Assembly: GCA_002428485.1 (NCBI GenBank)
Contig: DIWM01000019.1
Coordinates: 40,879 to 56,613 of the forward strand
Direction: 5' to 3'
Length of the DNA stretch: 15,735 bases
Source of the DNA: Deltaproteobacteria bacterium UBA6106
GTDB lineage: Bacteria > Desulfobacterota > Syntrophorhabdia > Syntrophorhabdales > Syntrophorhabdaceae
The notes beneath the pieces were generated by a model. It saw only the letters and a list, made by a program, of their open reading frames with translations. It was not told the origin of the DNA and ran no database searches. Below, in pieces: positions 1 to 7,085 of this stretch (position 1 is its first letter; each line of letters opens with the position of its first letter). The position numbers and the translations under genes were made by a program.

Positions 1-84
1 AGCGTGTTTGCGGGGAAAGCCCGACACCGATGCTCGTCCTTCAGGGCTTGCAGCTTGTCCCGGCTTGGCTGGAAGGTGCGGCAT
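1..84 (-). other. Possible 5' end of an unrecognised reading frame leaving the left edge
   Basis: An ATG at 84-82 on the minus strand opens a frame that stays open to the window edge (28 codons, beginning MPHLPAKPGQ). A TATAAT hexamer lies upstream at 108-103 on the same strand. There is no clear Shine-Dalgarno sequence and no good -35 box. A second minus-strand frame through the same bases is also open, so the choice of frame is not secure. The encoded residues match no family I recognise. The stretch may be non-coding. Confidence 0.15.
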
Positions 85-124
85 GGGTAATTGTTTAAAA
101 TTATTATACCTGAATTTAGAATTT

Positions 125-155
125 GCCATGAGCTATGAGCCATGAGCTATGAGCC
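125..155 (+). repeat. Family A heptad array (GCYATGA x4)
   Basis: Four consecutive 7-bp units GCCATGA, GCTATGA, GCCATGA, GCTATGA (125-152) followed by GCC. The C/T alternation makes a perfect 14-bp unit repeated twice. With the preceding TTT it aligns to 14991-15023 with 30 of 33 identical bases, so the element has a reproducible left boundary (TTTGCCATGAGC). It is non-coding and lies downstream of the MoaD-like gene, which is on the minus strand. Confidence 0.85.
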
Positions 156-186
156 GATTTTCTACGCCTTGCGAAGTTCTTGCCGG

Positions 187-214
187 TATCGAGTATCCAG
201 CATCGAGCATCCAG
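187..214 (+). repeat. Family D heptad array (YATCSAG x4)
   Basis: Four 7-bp units: TATCGAG, TATCCAG, CATCGAG, CATCCAG. The array ends one base from the stop codon (218-216) of the MoaD-like gene, so it sits exactly at the 3' end of that gene. Family D occurs again at 14921-14990 between sucC and sucD, and both times a family A array is close by. Confidence 0.85.
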
Positions 215-215
215 T

Positions 216-440
216 TTATCCTCCCCCTATGGGCGGGAAGATGGCCAGCGTGTCGCCGTCATGGAGTTCGTCGCCTGTATTTGCGTGCAGGCCATTGACG
301 AAGATGAGGGCCGCCTCCTTTTCGTCCATTTCCAATGCCTGGATAATATGGCCGATGGTGGTGCCGGCAGGATACTCCCTTTCTCCTTCTGTGAACCGCC
401 CCTCTCTAAGGGTGGCAAAGAGCTTTACCTTTATATGCAT
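216..440 (-). CDS. MoaD/ThiS-like sulfur carrier protein
   Basis: A 74-residue protein of the beta-grasp (ubiquitin-like) MoaD/ThiS family. It begins MHIKVKLFATLRE, has the usual strand-helix-strand pattern, and contains IFVNG (46-50) and the typical DGDTLAIFPPIGGG end (61-74). In MoaD and ThiS the C-terminal Gly-Gly is adenylylated and converted to a thiocarboxylate that donates sulfur. Here the tail has three glycines. The ATG at 440 lies three bases after the stop of the upstream 210-residue gene and follows the AOR gene in the same operon. This context suggests a role in the molybdopterin-type dithiolene needed for the tungsten cofactor of AOR. MoaD-like proteins linked to AOR genes are a known pattern; the dedicated role here is inferred. 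No MoaE or ThiG partner is nearby. Confidence 0.88.
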   Translation of the reverse strand: MHIKVKLFATLREGRFTEGEREYPAGTTIGHIIQALEMDEKEAALIFVNGLHANTGDELHDGDTLAIFPPIGGG

Positions 441-443
441 AGA

Positions 444-1076
444 TCACGATACCACATCTTTTTGTTGGATGACAAAGACCTGTATCAGGTCAGATCCCAT
501 GCCCTTCAGTATCCCCATAACATCGTCGCCGGAAACCGGCATGTCATCGAGAAGGATCAACCTGCATCCTTGCCCGAGCTCGGCCATAATGGGAGAGATG
601 AAGCCCGCGAGATCGCCAGGCCGGACGTAAACACCTTTTTTGAAAAAGTGCGGCCCGAGCTCGGCCATAAGGAGGTTGAAAAGCTTTACCTCGATAAGGC
701 CCTCATGGTCATGCCGGGCACCGGCACCTTCTTTCTCGTGGTAGGCAATGGCGCTCCGGAACGATGCATATGCCCCTTTGCGGCGCATGGTAGCGCCGAC
801 CAGCCCGGGCATTGCTGCGGAAAGGGAAAGGGTTGCCCCATCATGGATTATAGTGTCGTGAAGGTCGTCGACAGGGTGGCCATCGAGGAATATTGTGCTT
901 ATCCTGTTCTCTATGTATTCCCCCTTGATGCCCATCTGTTCGATGAGCACCTCCTCAATGGTTGAGCCCGTTATGATCCTGACGAAGAAGCCTCGTTGAA
1001 GGATCTGAGAAAATTCCTTTAACGCCTCAGATGAGACGATGAAGGTTAGGGTTGTCAAAGTATTCAGTGGAAACAA
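444..1076 (-). CDS. AOR-linked protein of unknown function with a beta-grasp-like N-terminal half
   Basis: A 210-residue protein encoded between the AOR and MoaD-like genes. Its TTG start follows the AOR stop codon directly (no gap), and its stop is 3 bp before the next ATG, so it is translated as the middle gene of a tight operon. The TTG start is uncertain: a second TTG nine codons on and an ATG at residue 48 are alternatives. I do not recognise it as a named family. Residues about 33-95 resemble the neighbouring MoaD-like protein: TIFLDGHPVDD and IIHDGATLSLSAAMPGLVG correspond to the IFVNG and DGDTLAIFPPIGG segments, with an internal glycine where the sulfur carrier would end. The C-terminal half (about 125-210) is predicted mixed alpha/beta, with LGPHFFKKG and CRLILLDDMPVSGDD as recognisable stretches. 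There is no signal peptide, membrane segment or cysteine cluster. A role in AOR cofactor insertion or maturation is conjecture. Confidence 0.75.
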   Translation of the reverse strand: MFPLNTLTTLTFIVSSEALKEFSQILQRGFFVRIITGSTIEEVLIEQMGIKGEYIENRISTIFLDGHPVDDLHDTIIHDGATLSLSAAMPGLVGATMRRKGAYASFRSAIAYHEKEGAGARHDHEGLIEVKLFNLLMAELGPHFFKKGVYVRPGDLAGFISPIMAELGQGCRLILLDDMPVSGDDVMGILKGMGSDLIQVFVIQQKDVVS

Positions 1077-2813
1077 TTACCAGTTGAACACCGTATCAAG
1101 CTCCTCGTCCTTGACCTGAAATGTCACGTTGTGGGGAGGCAGGGATTCTGTCTTGAAGAAGGCGGGCAGGCGGTCATGGATCTTTGAGAAGCCGGCGCGC
1201 GCGTTAAAATCCCTTTCCATTGTGAGCACCTTTTTCCCCAGTTCTGCTACCCCTTCGGCGGTCAGCTCAAGCCCGTAAAAGGCATTCAGCATGTCGAGAA
1301 GCGCCTGGAACGTCTCCGGCTGATCAAGGATCGCGAAGGCAATGAAGATGCACATGCCCGTTGAGTCGACAGCGGCCGTTGCTATCTGGAGGTTCCTTGA
1401 GAGCTCGACCTGGCCCTCAGGCTTAAGGGGATCCACATATCCGCCGACCTTGAGGATATTCGTCGCTATGGCGTATCCTGCGGTATGATCTGCACCCATC
1501 GGGCTTGTCGCGTAGGTAACACCGATGCCCTGTACTGCCCGTGGGTCATAGGCAGGCAGAGCCTGGCCTTTCACAACAGGCACCTTCTCAACACCGAACA
1601 CCTTTCCTGTAACCGCTGCCCCGCTTCCTATGATGCGTCCCAGAGGGGTTCCCTTTCCAACCTCTTTGATGAGGTTTATTGCCCCGTCGGCATCGCCGAA
1701 TTGCAGGAGGCCTCCGTCCATGGCCACGCCGATCGCTACCCCCATCTCAATCGTGTCGAGCCCGATATCATCATCGAGAAAATCGAGCATGGCGATCTTG
1801 TCAGGGTCATCGATCCCACAATTGCCGCCGTGCGCCCAGACGGTCTCGTATTCAGGCTGCTTGCTGACAAAATGACCGTCCTTGTCATTGTAAATACCGG
1901 AGCAGCGGATCACGCATCCACTGTGGCAGCCGTGTGTAGCAAGGCCGCCTCTTTTTGTTTCAAGCTCGGCGTATGTCTCGCCGCTGATCTTTGCCGCACC
2001 CTGGAATCTGCCCTGCTTGAAATTATATGTGGGATATCCCCCTGCTTCGTTCACTATGTTCGTGAGGACGTTTGTGCCGTATGAGGGGAGCGCCTGCCCT
2101 GTAACAGGATGCGTGCGGAGCCCTTCGATAAACTTCATGTTCGCTGCCCTGAACTTTTCAGGGTCTTTTGGCTGCCGCGTTGTATGGCCGGCATCGTCTA
2201 TGACGATGACCTTTACGCCTTTAGAACCCATAACGGCGCCAACCCCGCCCCGCCCTGCGTGACGGCTTGGCCGGAGCTCCATATCGGTAAATGCTATGGA
2301 GGCAGCCGGCAAGCGCATCTCGCCGGCCTGACCGATGGATATACAGGCGATCTTGTCGCCGAATTCGCCCTTCATCTTCTCGACAACCTGGTAATTGCTC
2401 AACATCTTCAGGCTCTTATCCTCGGAGATCTTTACCCCGTCTTTATTGATGAATATCTTGTACAGCTTATCTTCTTTTGGCTTTCCCTCGAGGATGATCG
2501 CCGCATAACCGAGCCTTGCAAGCATCTGCGACGGCTGTCCCCCTGAATTAGCCTCCTTGATCCCTCCGGTAAGGGGGCTTTTACAGCCTACGGAGATCCT
2601 TCCGGACATGGCGGCAATGCTCCCGCTCAACAGGCCCGGTGCTATGACAAGCTTGTTCCCGGCACCAAGTGGATGACACATGGGGTCGACCTCGCTTGCT
2701 ACAATGGATGATGTAAGGCTCCTCCCTCCGAGACCTGCGTAAGCGCCGACAGGTGATGCGGTGATCTTGGGGCCCCCTTCGGCCCCCATGTCGATTCTTA
2801 ATATTTTGTCCAT
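1077..2813 (-). CDS. aor: Tungsten-containing aldehyde:ferredoxin oxidoreductase family enzyme
   Basis: A 578-residue AOR-family catalytic subunit, close to the usual length of about 600. These enzymes oxidise aldehydes to acids, or in some clades act on other substrates, with electrons passing to ferredoxin through one [4Fe-4S] cluster beside a bis-pterin tungsten centre. Visible landmarks are the N-terminal GGR at 29-31, GRGGVGAVMGSKG (187-199), a cysteine set C296-x3-C300-x3-C304 with C488 in DSTGMC, PEYE (320-323) and GADHT (440-444). Pyrococcus AOR has Cx2Cx3C, so this belongs to a variant-spacing clade and aldehyde as substrate is not certain. I use the ATG at 2813 because a strong Shine-Dalgarno (GAGGGGG) lies 6 bp upstream and the protein then starts MDKILRIDMG as in the family. 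An in-frame extension to 2975 would run through the promoter. It leads the operon with the 210-residue and MoaD-like genes. Confidence 0.95.
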   Translation of the reverse strand: MDKILRIDMGAEGGPKITASPVGAYAGLGGRSLTSSIVASEVDPMCHPLGAGNKLVIAPGLLSGSIAAMSGRISVGCKSPLTGGIKEANSGGQPSQMLARLGYAAIILEGKPKEDKLYKIFINKDGVKISEDKSLKMLSNYQVVEKMKGEFGDKIACISIGQAGEMRLPAASIAFTDMELRPSRHAGRGGVGAVMGSKGVKVIVIDDAGHTTRQPKDPEKFRAANMKFIEGLRTHPVTGQALPSYGTNVLTNIVNEAGGYPTYNFKQGRFQGAAKISGETYAELETKRGGLATHGCHSGCVIRCSGIYNDKDGHFVSKQPEYETVWAHGGNCGIDDPDKIAMLDFLDDDIGLDTIEMGVAIGVAMDGGLLQFGDADGAINLIKEVGKGTPLGRIIGSGAAVTGKVFGVEKVPVVKGQALPAYDPRAVQGIGVTYATSPMGADHTAGYAIATNILKVGGYVDPLKPEGQVELSRNLQIATAAVDSTGMCIFIAFAILDQPETFQALLDMLNAFYGLELTAEGVAELGKKVLTMERDFNARAGFSKIHDRLPAFFKTESLPPHNVTFQVKDEELDTVFNW

Positions 2814-2819
2814 GTCTAT

Positions 2820-2826
2820 CCCCCTC
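2820..2826 (-). promoter_or_regulatory. Ribosome binding site of the AOR gene
   Basis: The minus strand reads GAGGGGG, six bases before the ATG at 2813. It decides the start in favour of 2813 over the longer in-frame extension. Confidence 0.75.
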
Positions 2827-2856
2827 ATTTGTAATTTATACAACAATACATAATAA

Positions 2857-2884
2857 AGTATATACCGGCCGATGTATTTTGCAA
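2857..2884 (-). promoter_or_regulatory. Candidate sigma-70 promoter for the AOR operon
   Basis: On the minus strand, TTGCAA at 2884-2879 (4/6 to TTGACA), a 16-bp spacer and TATACT at 2862-2857 (5/6 to TATAAT). The resulting leader of about 35-40 nt is too short for a long aptamer of the Moco/tungsten-cofactor type. Confidence 0.5.
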
Positions 2885-2938
2885 CCTGAATAATGACAGG
2901 ATAGTAAGGCGTAGAGCGATAATTTAAAGATGCAACCG

Positions 2939-2958
2939 ATAATAACCAATAATAACCA
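2939..2958. repeat. Tandem 10-bp direct repeat upstream of the AOR promoter
   Basis: ATAATAACCA is present twice without a gap (2939-2948, 2949-2958), so the copies are about one helical turn apart. It lies roughly 100 bp upstream of the inferred AOR transcription start. It could be an operator for a regulator, but no motif ties it to a known one. Confidence 0.35.
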
Positions 2959-2985
2959 AAAATGATACAGGCCAAGCGAACAAGA

Positions 2986-3000
2986 TGCCGGATACCGGCA
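2986..3000. repeat. Short stem-loop
   Basis: TGCCGG, loop ATA, CCGGCA: a perfect 6-bp stem. No T-run follows on either strand, so an intrinsic terminator is not supported. It sits next to the heptad arrays that begin at 3007. Confidence 0.4.
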
Positions 3001-3006
3001 GTAAAC

Positions 3007-3202
3007 CCGTGAGGCGTTAGGCGTGAGGCGTCAGGCGTGAGGCAAAAAGCTGTTCAACGTTCAAGGTTCTACGTTCAACGTTTTTTAAATTCATACCCTC
3101 CATTGTTTTGTCTGGATCATTCAGTCTCTCTGTCATGTTTTAACATTGAACGTTGAACAGGTGTTATTTTTCCCCTCACGACTTACGACTCACGACTTAC
3201 GG
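3007..3202. repeat. Nested inverted heptad arrays (families B and C) between mnmE and the AOR operon
   Basis: Four arrays are arranged B-C-C'-B'. B: five units from 3009 (GTGAGGC, GTTAGGC, GTGAGGC, GTCAGGC, GTGAGGC). C: four units from 3052 (GTTCAAC, GTTCAAG, GTTCTAC, GTTCAAC), then a T-run. C': two inverted units CATTGAA, CGTTGAA at 3144-3157. B': four inverted units CTCACGA, CTTACGA, CTCACGA, CTTACGG at 3175-3202. Transcribed either way, the segment could fold as an inner C stem inside an outer, imperfect B stem. B' ends 2 bp before the mnmE stop codon. The arrays fill most of a 391-bp gap (2814-3204) that otherwise holds only the AOR promoter region. No protein-coding potential is seen in it. 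Confidence 0.8.
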
Positions 3203-3204
3203 AT

Positions 3205-4572
3205 CTATTTTCCTATACAGAATTTTGCGAATATTTCGTGGAGTATATCTTCGGTGAAGGTTTCACCTGTTATTTCACCGAGACGTTGAAGGGCCTCGCG
3301 GAGCTCAAAGGCGATAAATTCGGGTGATTCATTATTTTCCAGGCATTCGATCGCACGTTCGATAGTATCTTTTGCCCCTGCAAGGGAGTTCTTGTGGCGT
3401 ATGTTTGTTATAAGCGCCTTGCCGGCTTTTCTTTTTCTGCCCATGAGCTTTGTATAGACAGATTCTTTCAGTTTCTCAAGGCCAAGGTTGTTCAGCGCCG
3501 ATATCTCAACCCATTGCAGCCCTTTCGAAGCCAGCTCTTTCATATCTATTGCCTGCGGAAGGTCGATCTTATTGACGGCGACAATAAAATGATTGCCCCG
3601 GATCGCCTGGTAGACCTCATCGTCATCTTTTGAGTAGCTGCCGGCCCCGTCGAGAACCCATATGATAAGGTCTGTTTCAGGTATCTTCTGCTTCACCCTT
3701 GCGATGCCTTCCTGCTCAACGATGTCTGAAGGGGACCTGATCCCGGCGGTGTCTATGATCTTTACCTTTATGCCTTTTATGTATATCGTATCCTCTATCA
3801 TGTCCCTTGTCGTGCCTGGAACAGGGGTTACGATAGCCCGCTCTTGCGCAAGCAGGGCATTGAGGAGGCTCGATTTCCCGACATTTGTTTTACCGGCGAT
3901 GAGCACATCAAGACCCTGCTTAACAGCCCTCCCTTCCTCATAGGAGCCGATAAGGGCCTCCATATCCCCCTTAACCTTCTTGAGGAGAGGGAGGAATTCC
4001 TTCTCATCGACGTCTACGTCTTCTTCGGGAAAGTCAATGAGGGCCTCCGTGTGGGCAAGCGTTGTCCGTACCGCCTTTTGCATTGCGTGGATCTTCCTCG
4101 AGATGGCGCCTTTCAGATAATTGAAGGCACACCGGAACTCTTCATCTGTTTCGCTCCGTATGATATCGAGGACCGATTCTGCCTGGATGAGGTCTATGCG
4201 TCCGTTGAGAAAGGCGCGTTTCGTAAATTCACCGGGTTCCGCGAGTTTTGCGCCGGACCGGACGATGAGGGAAAGGATATTCTTCTGGGCTATATATCCG
4301 CCGTGGGCATATATCTCGGCTGTGTCTTCCCGCGTATAGGTTTGCGGTGCGTTCATGAGAACAACGAGCACCTCATCCAGCGCCGCGTTGTTCCCGGGTT
4401 CGACAATGTTGCCAAGATAAAGCATCCTGGGGGTAAAGGCCCCCTGCTGCTTCCTGGGCCTGAAGATCTGTTTTAGTATTGAATGGGCTTTGTTCCCGCT
4501 TACCCTGATTATGCCGATACCCCCCTCGCCGGGAGGGGAGGATATGGCACATATGGTATCAGCGTCTTCCAT
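3205..4572 (-). CDS. mnmE: tRNA uridine-5-carboxymethylaminomethyl modification GTPase MnmE
   Basis: A 455-residue protein, matching the usual length (about 454). MnmE works with MnmG to modify the wobble uridine of certain tRNAs. It has the N-terminal tetrahydrofolate-binding domain, helical regions and an inserted G domain: P-loop GKTNVGKS (227-234), PGTTRD (252-257), DTAG (274-277), NKID (334-337). The C-terminal FCIGK motif, with the catalytic cysteine at 452, is intact. I take the ATG at 4572, which gives the family N-terminus (MEDADTICAISSPPGEGGIG). A longer in-frame start at 4743 would add 57 non-homologous residues lying over the jag gene. It overlaps the end of jag by 14 bp, so translation is probably coupled. 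mnmG, its usual downstream partner, is not next to it. Confidence 0.97.
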   Translation of the reverse strand: MEDADTICAISSPPGEGGIGIIRVSGNKAHSILKQIFRPRKQQGAFTPRMLYLGNIVEPGNNAALDEVLVVLMNAPQTYTREDTAEIYAHGGYIAQKNILSLIVRSGAKLAEPGEFTKRAFLNGRIDLIQAESVLDIIRSETDEEFRCAFNYLKGAISRKIHAMQKAVRTTLAHTEALIDFPEEDVDVDEKEFLPLLKKVKGDMEALIGSYEEGRAVKQGLDVLIAGKTNVGKSSLLNALLAQERAIVTPVPGTTRDMIEDTIYIKGIKVKIIDTAGIRSPSDIVEQEGIARVKQKIPETDLIIWVLDGAGSYSKDDDEVYQAIRGNHFIVAVNKIDLPQAIDMKELASKGLQWVEISALNNLGLEKLKESVYTKLMGRKRKAGKALITNIRHKNSLAGAKDTIERAIECLENNESPEFIAFELREALQRLGEITGETFTEDILHEIFAKFCIGK

Positions 4573-5218
4573 GGCGTGCGTGTCCGGTCGGAGAGATAAC
4601 GACCTTCTTGGTGTGCCCTTCGCCTTCGCTCTTGGTGGTGACGTTTTTATTGTGTTTGAACAGGGTGTGTATGATCCTGCGCTCATAGGGGTTAAGGGGA
4701 TCTGTCTTGATCTGCCTTCCTGTCCGTTTCGCCTTGTCTGCAAGCCTTTTTGCCATTACCGTGAGGGCGTTTCTTCTTTTTTCCCGGTAACCGTTAATGT
4801 CAATGAGGATCTTCAGGTTCTCTTTGTATCTCTTGGCGATGGCGAGTCTCAGTATGTGCTGCAGCGACTCAAGCGTTTCGCCGTCTTTGCCTATCAGGAC
4901 ATCGCCGTCGTCACATTGGATGAGAAAGAGGACCCTGCCTGTTTTCTCATTTAATTCGGTTGTTTTAACGTTGAATGTAAGGCCTGCAAACCGGCCCAGG
5001 TCCTGGAGGAGTTGCTTGCCGTAATCTTCAGGCGTTGTTTCCTTCTCGCGTATTCTCGCCGTTACCCTGACCTTTTTGCTGCCGAGCAGGCCAAGTATGC
5101 CTTTTGTATCAACCTCTTTTACCTCAATGTCGAGGTCTTTTTCTTCAACGTTTAATTCAAGCGATGCCTTCCTTACCGCTTCTTCATAGGTTTTGCCTTC
5201 AACTTCAATAGCGTCCAT
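4559..5218 (-). CDS. khpB: RNA-binding protein KhpB (Jag/SpoIIIJ-associated)
   Basis: A 219-residue protein with the standard three-part Jag architecture: Jag-N domain (about 1-55, with the GILGLLGSKKV segment at 40-50), a KH domain with the IGKDG loop (109-113), and a C-terminal R3H domain with ER-x3-H near 179-184 (DPLNPYERRIIH). KhpB binds RNA and in several bacteria pairs with KhpA; its location beside yidC is conserved. The ATG at 5218 has a strong Shine-Dalgarno (GGAGG about 5 bp upstream), and the gene starts 11 bp after the yidC stop. Its last 14 bp overlap mnmE. Confidence 0.95.
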   Translation of the reverse strand: MDAIEVEGKTYEEAVRKASLELNVEEKDLDIEVKEVDTKGILGLLGSKKVRVTARIREKETTPEDYGKQLLQDLGRFAGLTFNVKTTELNEKTGRVLFLIQCDDGDVLIGKDGETLESLQHILRLAIAKRYKENLKILIDINGYREKRRNALTVMAKRLADKAKRTGRQIKTDPLNPYERRIIHTLFKHNKNVTTKSEGEGHTKKVVISPTGHARHGRR

Positions 5219-5229
5219 GCTGCCTCCTG

Positions 5230-6852
5230 CTATACCTTTTTGTTAATGTAATACTGCTGACCGATAGAGATGACGTTGTTTACAAGCCAGTACAGGACAA
5301 GACCTGCCGGGAAGCCCCAGAAAAGAAAGGTAAAGAATATGGGCATAAAGAGCATCATCTTTTCCTGCAACGGGTCAGCGCTTGTGGGGGTCATTTTTTG
5401 TTGTATGACCTGTGTGATTCCCATAATCAATGGGAGTATCCTGATCGGCACCGTGTAGCCTATGCCGGGGATGACGAATGAGAAGAGGTCTTCAGGCGCC
5501 GACAGGTCGTTGATCCACCAGAAGAAATGGGCATGGCGGAGCTCGATGGCCCCTGAGAGCGCCTTATAAAGCGCGAAGAATACCGGTATCTGGATGACCA
5601 TCGGCAGGCATCCTCCCATGGGGTTGACCCCTCGCGTCTTGTAAAGCCCCATCATCTCCTGGTTCAGTTTTTGTTTGTCGTTTTTGTATTTTTCTTTCAG
5701 CTTCATGACCTGGGGCTGCAATTTTTGCATCTCTTTCATTGATTTAAAGCTCTTGACGCTGAGAGGGTAGAAGAGGATCTTGATGAGGATCGTGAGGATG
5801 ATGATGTCGATGCCATAGTTATGGGTGAACCTGTATGTAAGGTTCATGAACATAATGAGAGGCTTTGCGATGATATCGAACCAGCCGAAATCGATGATCT
5901 TCTCGGCCCCGACATTGAGGCTTTTGAGAACGTCTGTCTGCTTCGGGCCGAAAAAAAGCTTGCCGGAAAATGTCCCTTTGTCAGGCGACAGCCTGACGAC
6001 AGGTGTGCCGTTCTCTGTCTTGTAGATGGCCAGAGGGGGCTTGGAATCCTCTTCGGGTATCCAGATGAAGGCGAAAAAGCCATCGTCGAACCCGGCGTAG
6101 GCATAGTTTTTATTGAAGTCCATGGTCTTTTCTATCTTCTCGATCTGCTCCAGCTTTTTTCCGTTATATACGAAAGGGCCTTTGAATACATAGCTCGATT
6201 CGTTCTTGCCGGAGATAACGGCGAAGTCAACGGAGGTTTTTCCTGTATCGGATGCTTCAAATTCAGTTTTCATGTCAATGAGGTAATTGTCGGGGTGGAA
6301 CGTGTACACTTTGCGGACCTTTTTGCCATCCTCGAGGGTGCCGGTGAATATAAGGGTCTCGGGCTTGTCCTTGATCGTTATAGATACTCTGTCCGGCGTG
6401 AAGTACGTGCGGTCATCCACGGCCTCGTTATTAACCGTCCTCGATATTTTAGGGATGTAGATAAAAGGTTTTACATCTTCTATGACATCTTTGTTCTTGT
6501 CGTCTTTGACGGTCTCTTTGTATTGTTTGAGCTGGACGCTCCGTATGCCTCCGCCAAGATCGGTGAGGACTACCTTCAGATAGGGTGTCTCGACAAAAAC
6601 GTCCTTTGGATACCTTTTTTCAGCCCTGACAGGCGCCTTGCCCGGTTTTTTGGCAGAGGGGAGGATCGATTCGCTCTTTGCTGTTTTTTCTCCTGCCTTC
6701 AGATCTGCATCTTTCGCCTGCGGTTTTTCTTTTGTCTGTGTTTCTCCCGTTGCCTGCGGCTGCTTTGGCTGTTCTTTGGGGGTAAAATAGGTCTGAAAGA
6801 AGAACAGAATAACGATCGTTATGATTAATGCTATGATGGTCCTTTTTTCCAT
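5230..6852 (-). CDS. yidC: Membrane protein insertase YidC
   Basis: 540 residues, Gram-negative type. Residues 5-20 form the first membrane segment, followed by a Lys/Gln/Pro-rich linker, a large periplasmic domain (about 85-320) and the conserved 60-kDa insertase domain (about 325-540) with further membrane segments. YidC inserts proteins into the inner membrane alone or with SecYEG. The conserved positive residue in the hydrophilic groove is a lysine here (K358 in ILTILIKILFYP), where E. coli and Bacillus have arginine. It carries the same charge, so it is probably functional. GGAGGT precedes the ATG at 6852. It starts 12 bp after yidD in the same operon. Confidence 0.97.
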   Translation of the reverse strand: MEKRTIIALIITIVILFFFQTYFTPKEQPKQPQATGETQTKEKPQAKDADLKAGEKTAKSESILPSAKKPGKAPVRAEKRYPKDVFVETPYLKVVLTDLGGGIRSVQLKQYKETVKDDKNKDVIEDVKPFIYIPKISRTVNNEAVDDRTYFTPDRVSITIKDKPETLIFTGTLEDGKKVRKVYTFHPDNYLIDMKTEFEASDTGKTSVDFAVISGKNESSYVFKGPFVYNGKKLEQIEKIEKTMDFNKNYAYAGFDDGFFAFIWIPEEDSKPPLAIYKTENGTPVVRLSPDKGTFSGKLFFGPKQTDVLKSLNVGAEKIIDFGWFDIIAKPLIMFMNLTYRFTHNYGIDIIILTILIKILFYPLSVKSFKSMKEMQKLQPQVMKLKEKYKNDKQKLNQEMMGLYKTRGVNPMGGCLPMVIQIPVFFALYKALSGAIELRHAHFFWWINDLSAPEDLFSFVIPGIGYTVPIRILPLIMGITQVIQQKMTPTSADPLQEKMMLFMPIFFTFLFWGFPAGLVLYWLVNNVISIGQQYYINKKV

Positions 6853-6864
6853 TCACTACCTCCG

Positions 6865-7074
6865 TCATTTCACAGGGTCATATCCACCATGGCAAAAGGG
6901 GTTGCACCGGATGATCCTTCCAAGCCCCGAACAGAGACCTTTCAGGATACCTTTCCTTTCAATGGCTTCCACCATATAGTGTGAGCAGGTCGGGTAAAAT
7001 CTGCATTGTGTCGGGATATATGGTGAGATAAGTACGCTATATGAATGTATGATAAATATAATGATTTTTTTCAT
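6865..7074 (-). CDS. yidD: Membrane protein insertion efficiency factor YidD
   Basis: 69 residues, the full family length. It shows the diagnostic CRFYPTCSHY motif and the C-terminal RIIRCNPFCHGGYDPVK. The N-terminus (KKIIIFIIHSYSVLISPYI) is amphipathic and hydrophobic, which fits inner-membrane association. YidD assists YidC-dependent insertion and is normally encoded between rnpA and yidC, as here. No strong Shine-Dalgarno is seen before the ATG at 7074, which lies 11 bp after the rnpA stop, so translation may depend on coupling. Confidence 0.95.
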   Translation of the reverse strand: MKKIIIFIIHSYSVLISPYIPTQCRFYPTCSHYMVEAIERKGILKGLCSGLGRIIRCNPFCHGGYDPVK

Positions 7075-7085
7075 TACAGGTTTTT

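Noticed and set aside
142..965. Plus-strand open frames over the MoaD-like and 210-residue genes
   Set aside because: One begins inside the family A repeat, and both run antisense to genes with operon spacing and recognisable sulfur-carrier motifs.
1485..2546. Long plus-strand open frames opposite the AOR gene
   Set aside because: They lie antisense to a clearly recognisable AOR with all family motifs, and their residues show no domain pattern. They are compositional shadows.
2814..2900. Moco/tungsten-cofactor riboswitch upstream of AOR
   Set aside because: The leader from the candidate promoter is only about 40 nt and shows none of the required paired structure. A longer leader from an unseen promoter cannot be excluded.
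2814..2975. Hydrophobic N-terminal extension of AOR that could be a membrane anchor
   Set aside because: The extension runs through a good promoter (2857-2884) and a strong Shine-Dalgarno placed for ATG 2813. AOR proteins are cytoplasmic and start as at 2813.
3007..3202. CRISPR array
   Set aside because: The repeats are contiguous 7-mers with no spacers of uniform length, and no cas genes are nearby.
4573..4743. 57-residue N-terminal extension of MnmE
   Set aside because: It overlaps jag, has no homology to MnmE, and the ATG at 4572 gives the exact family length.
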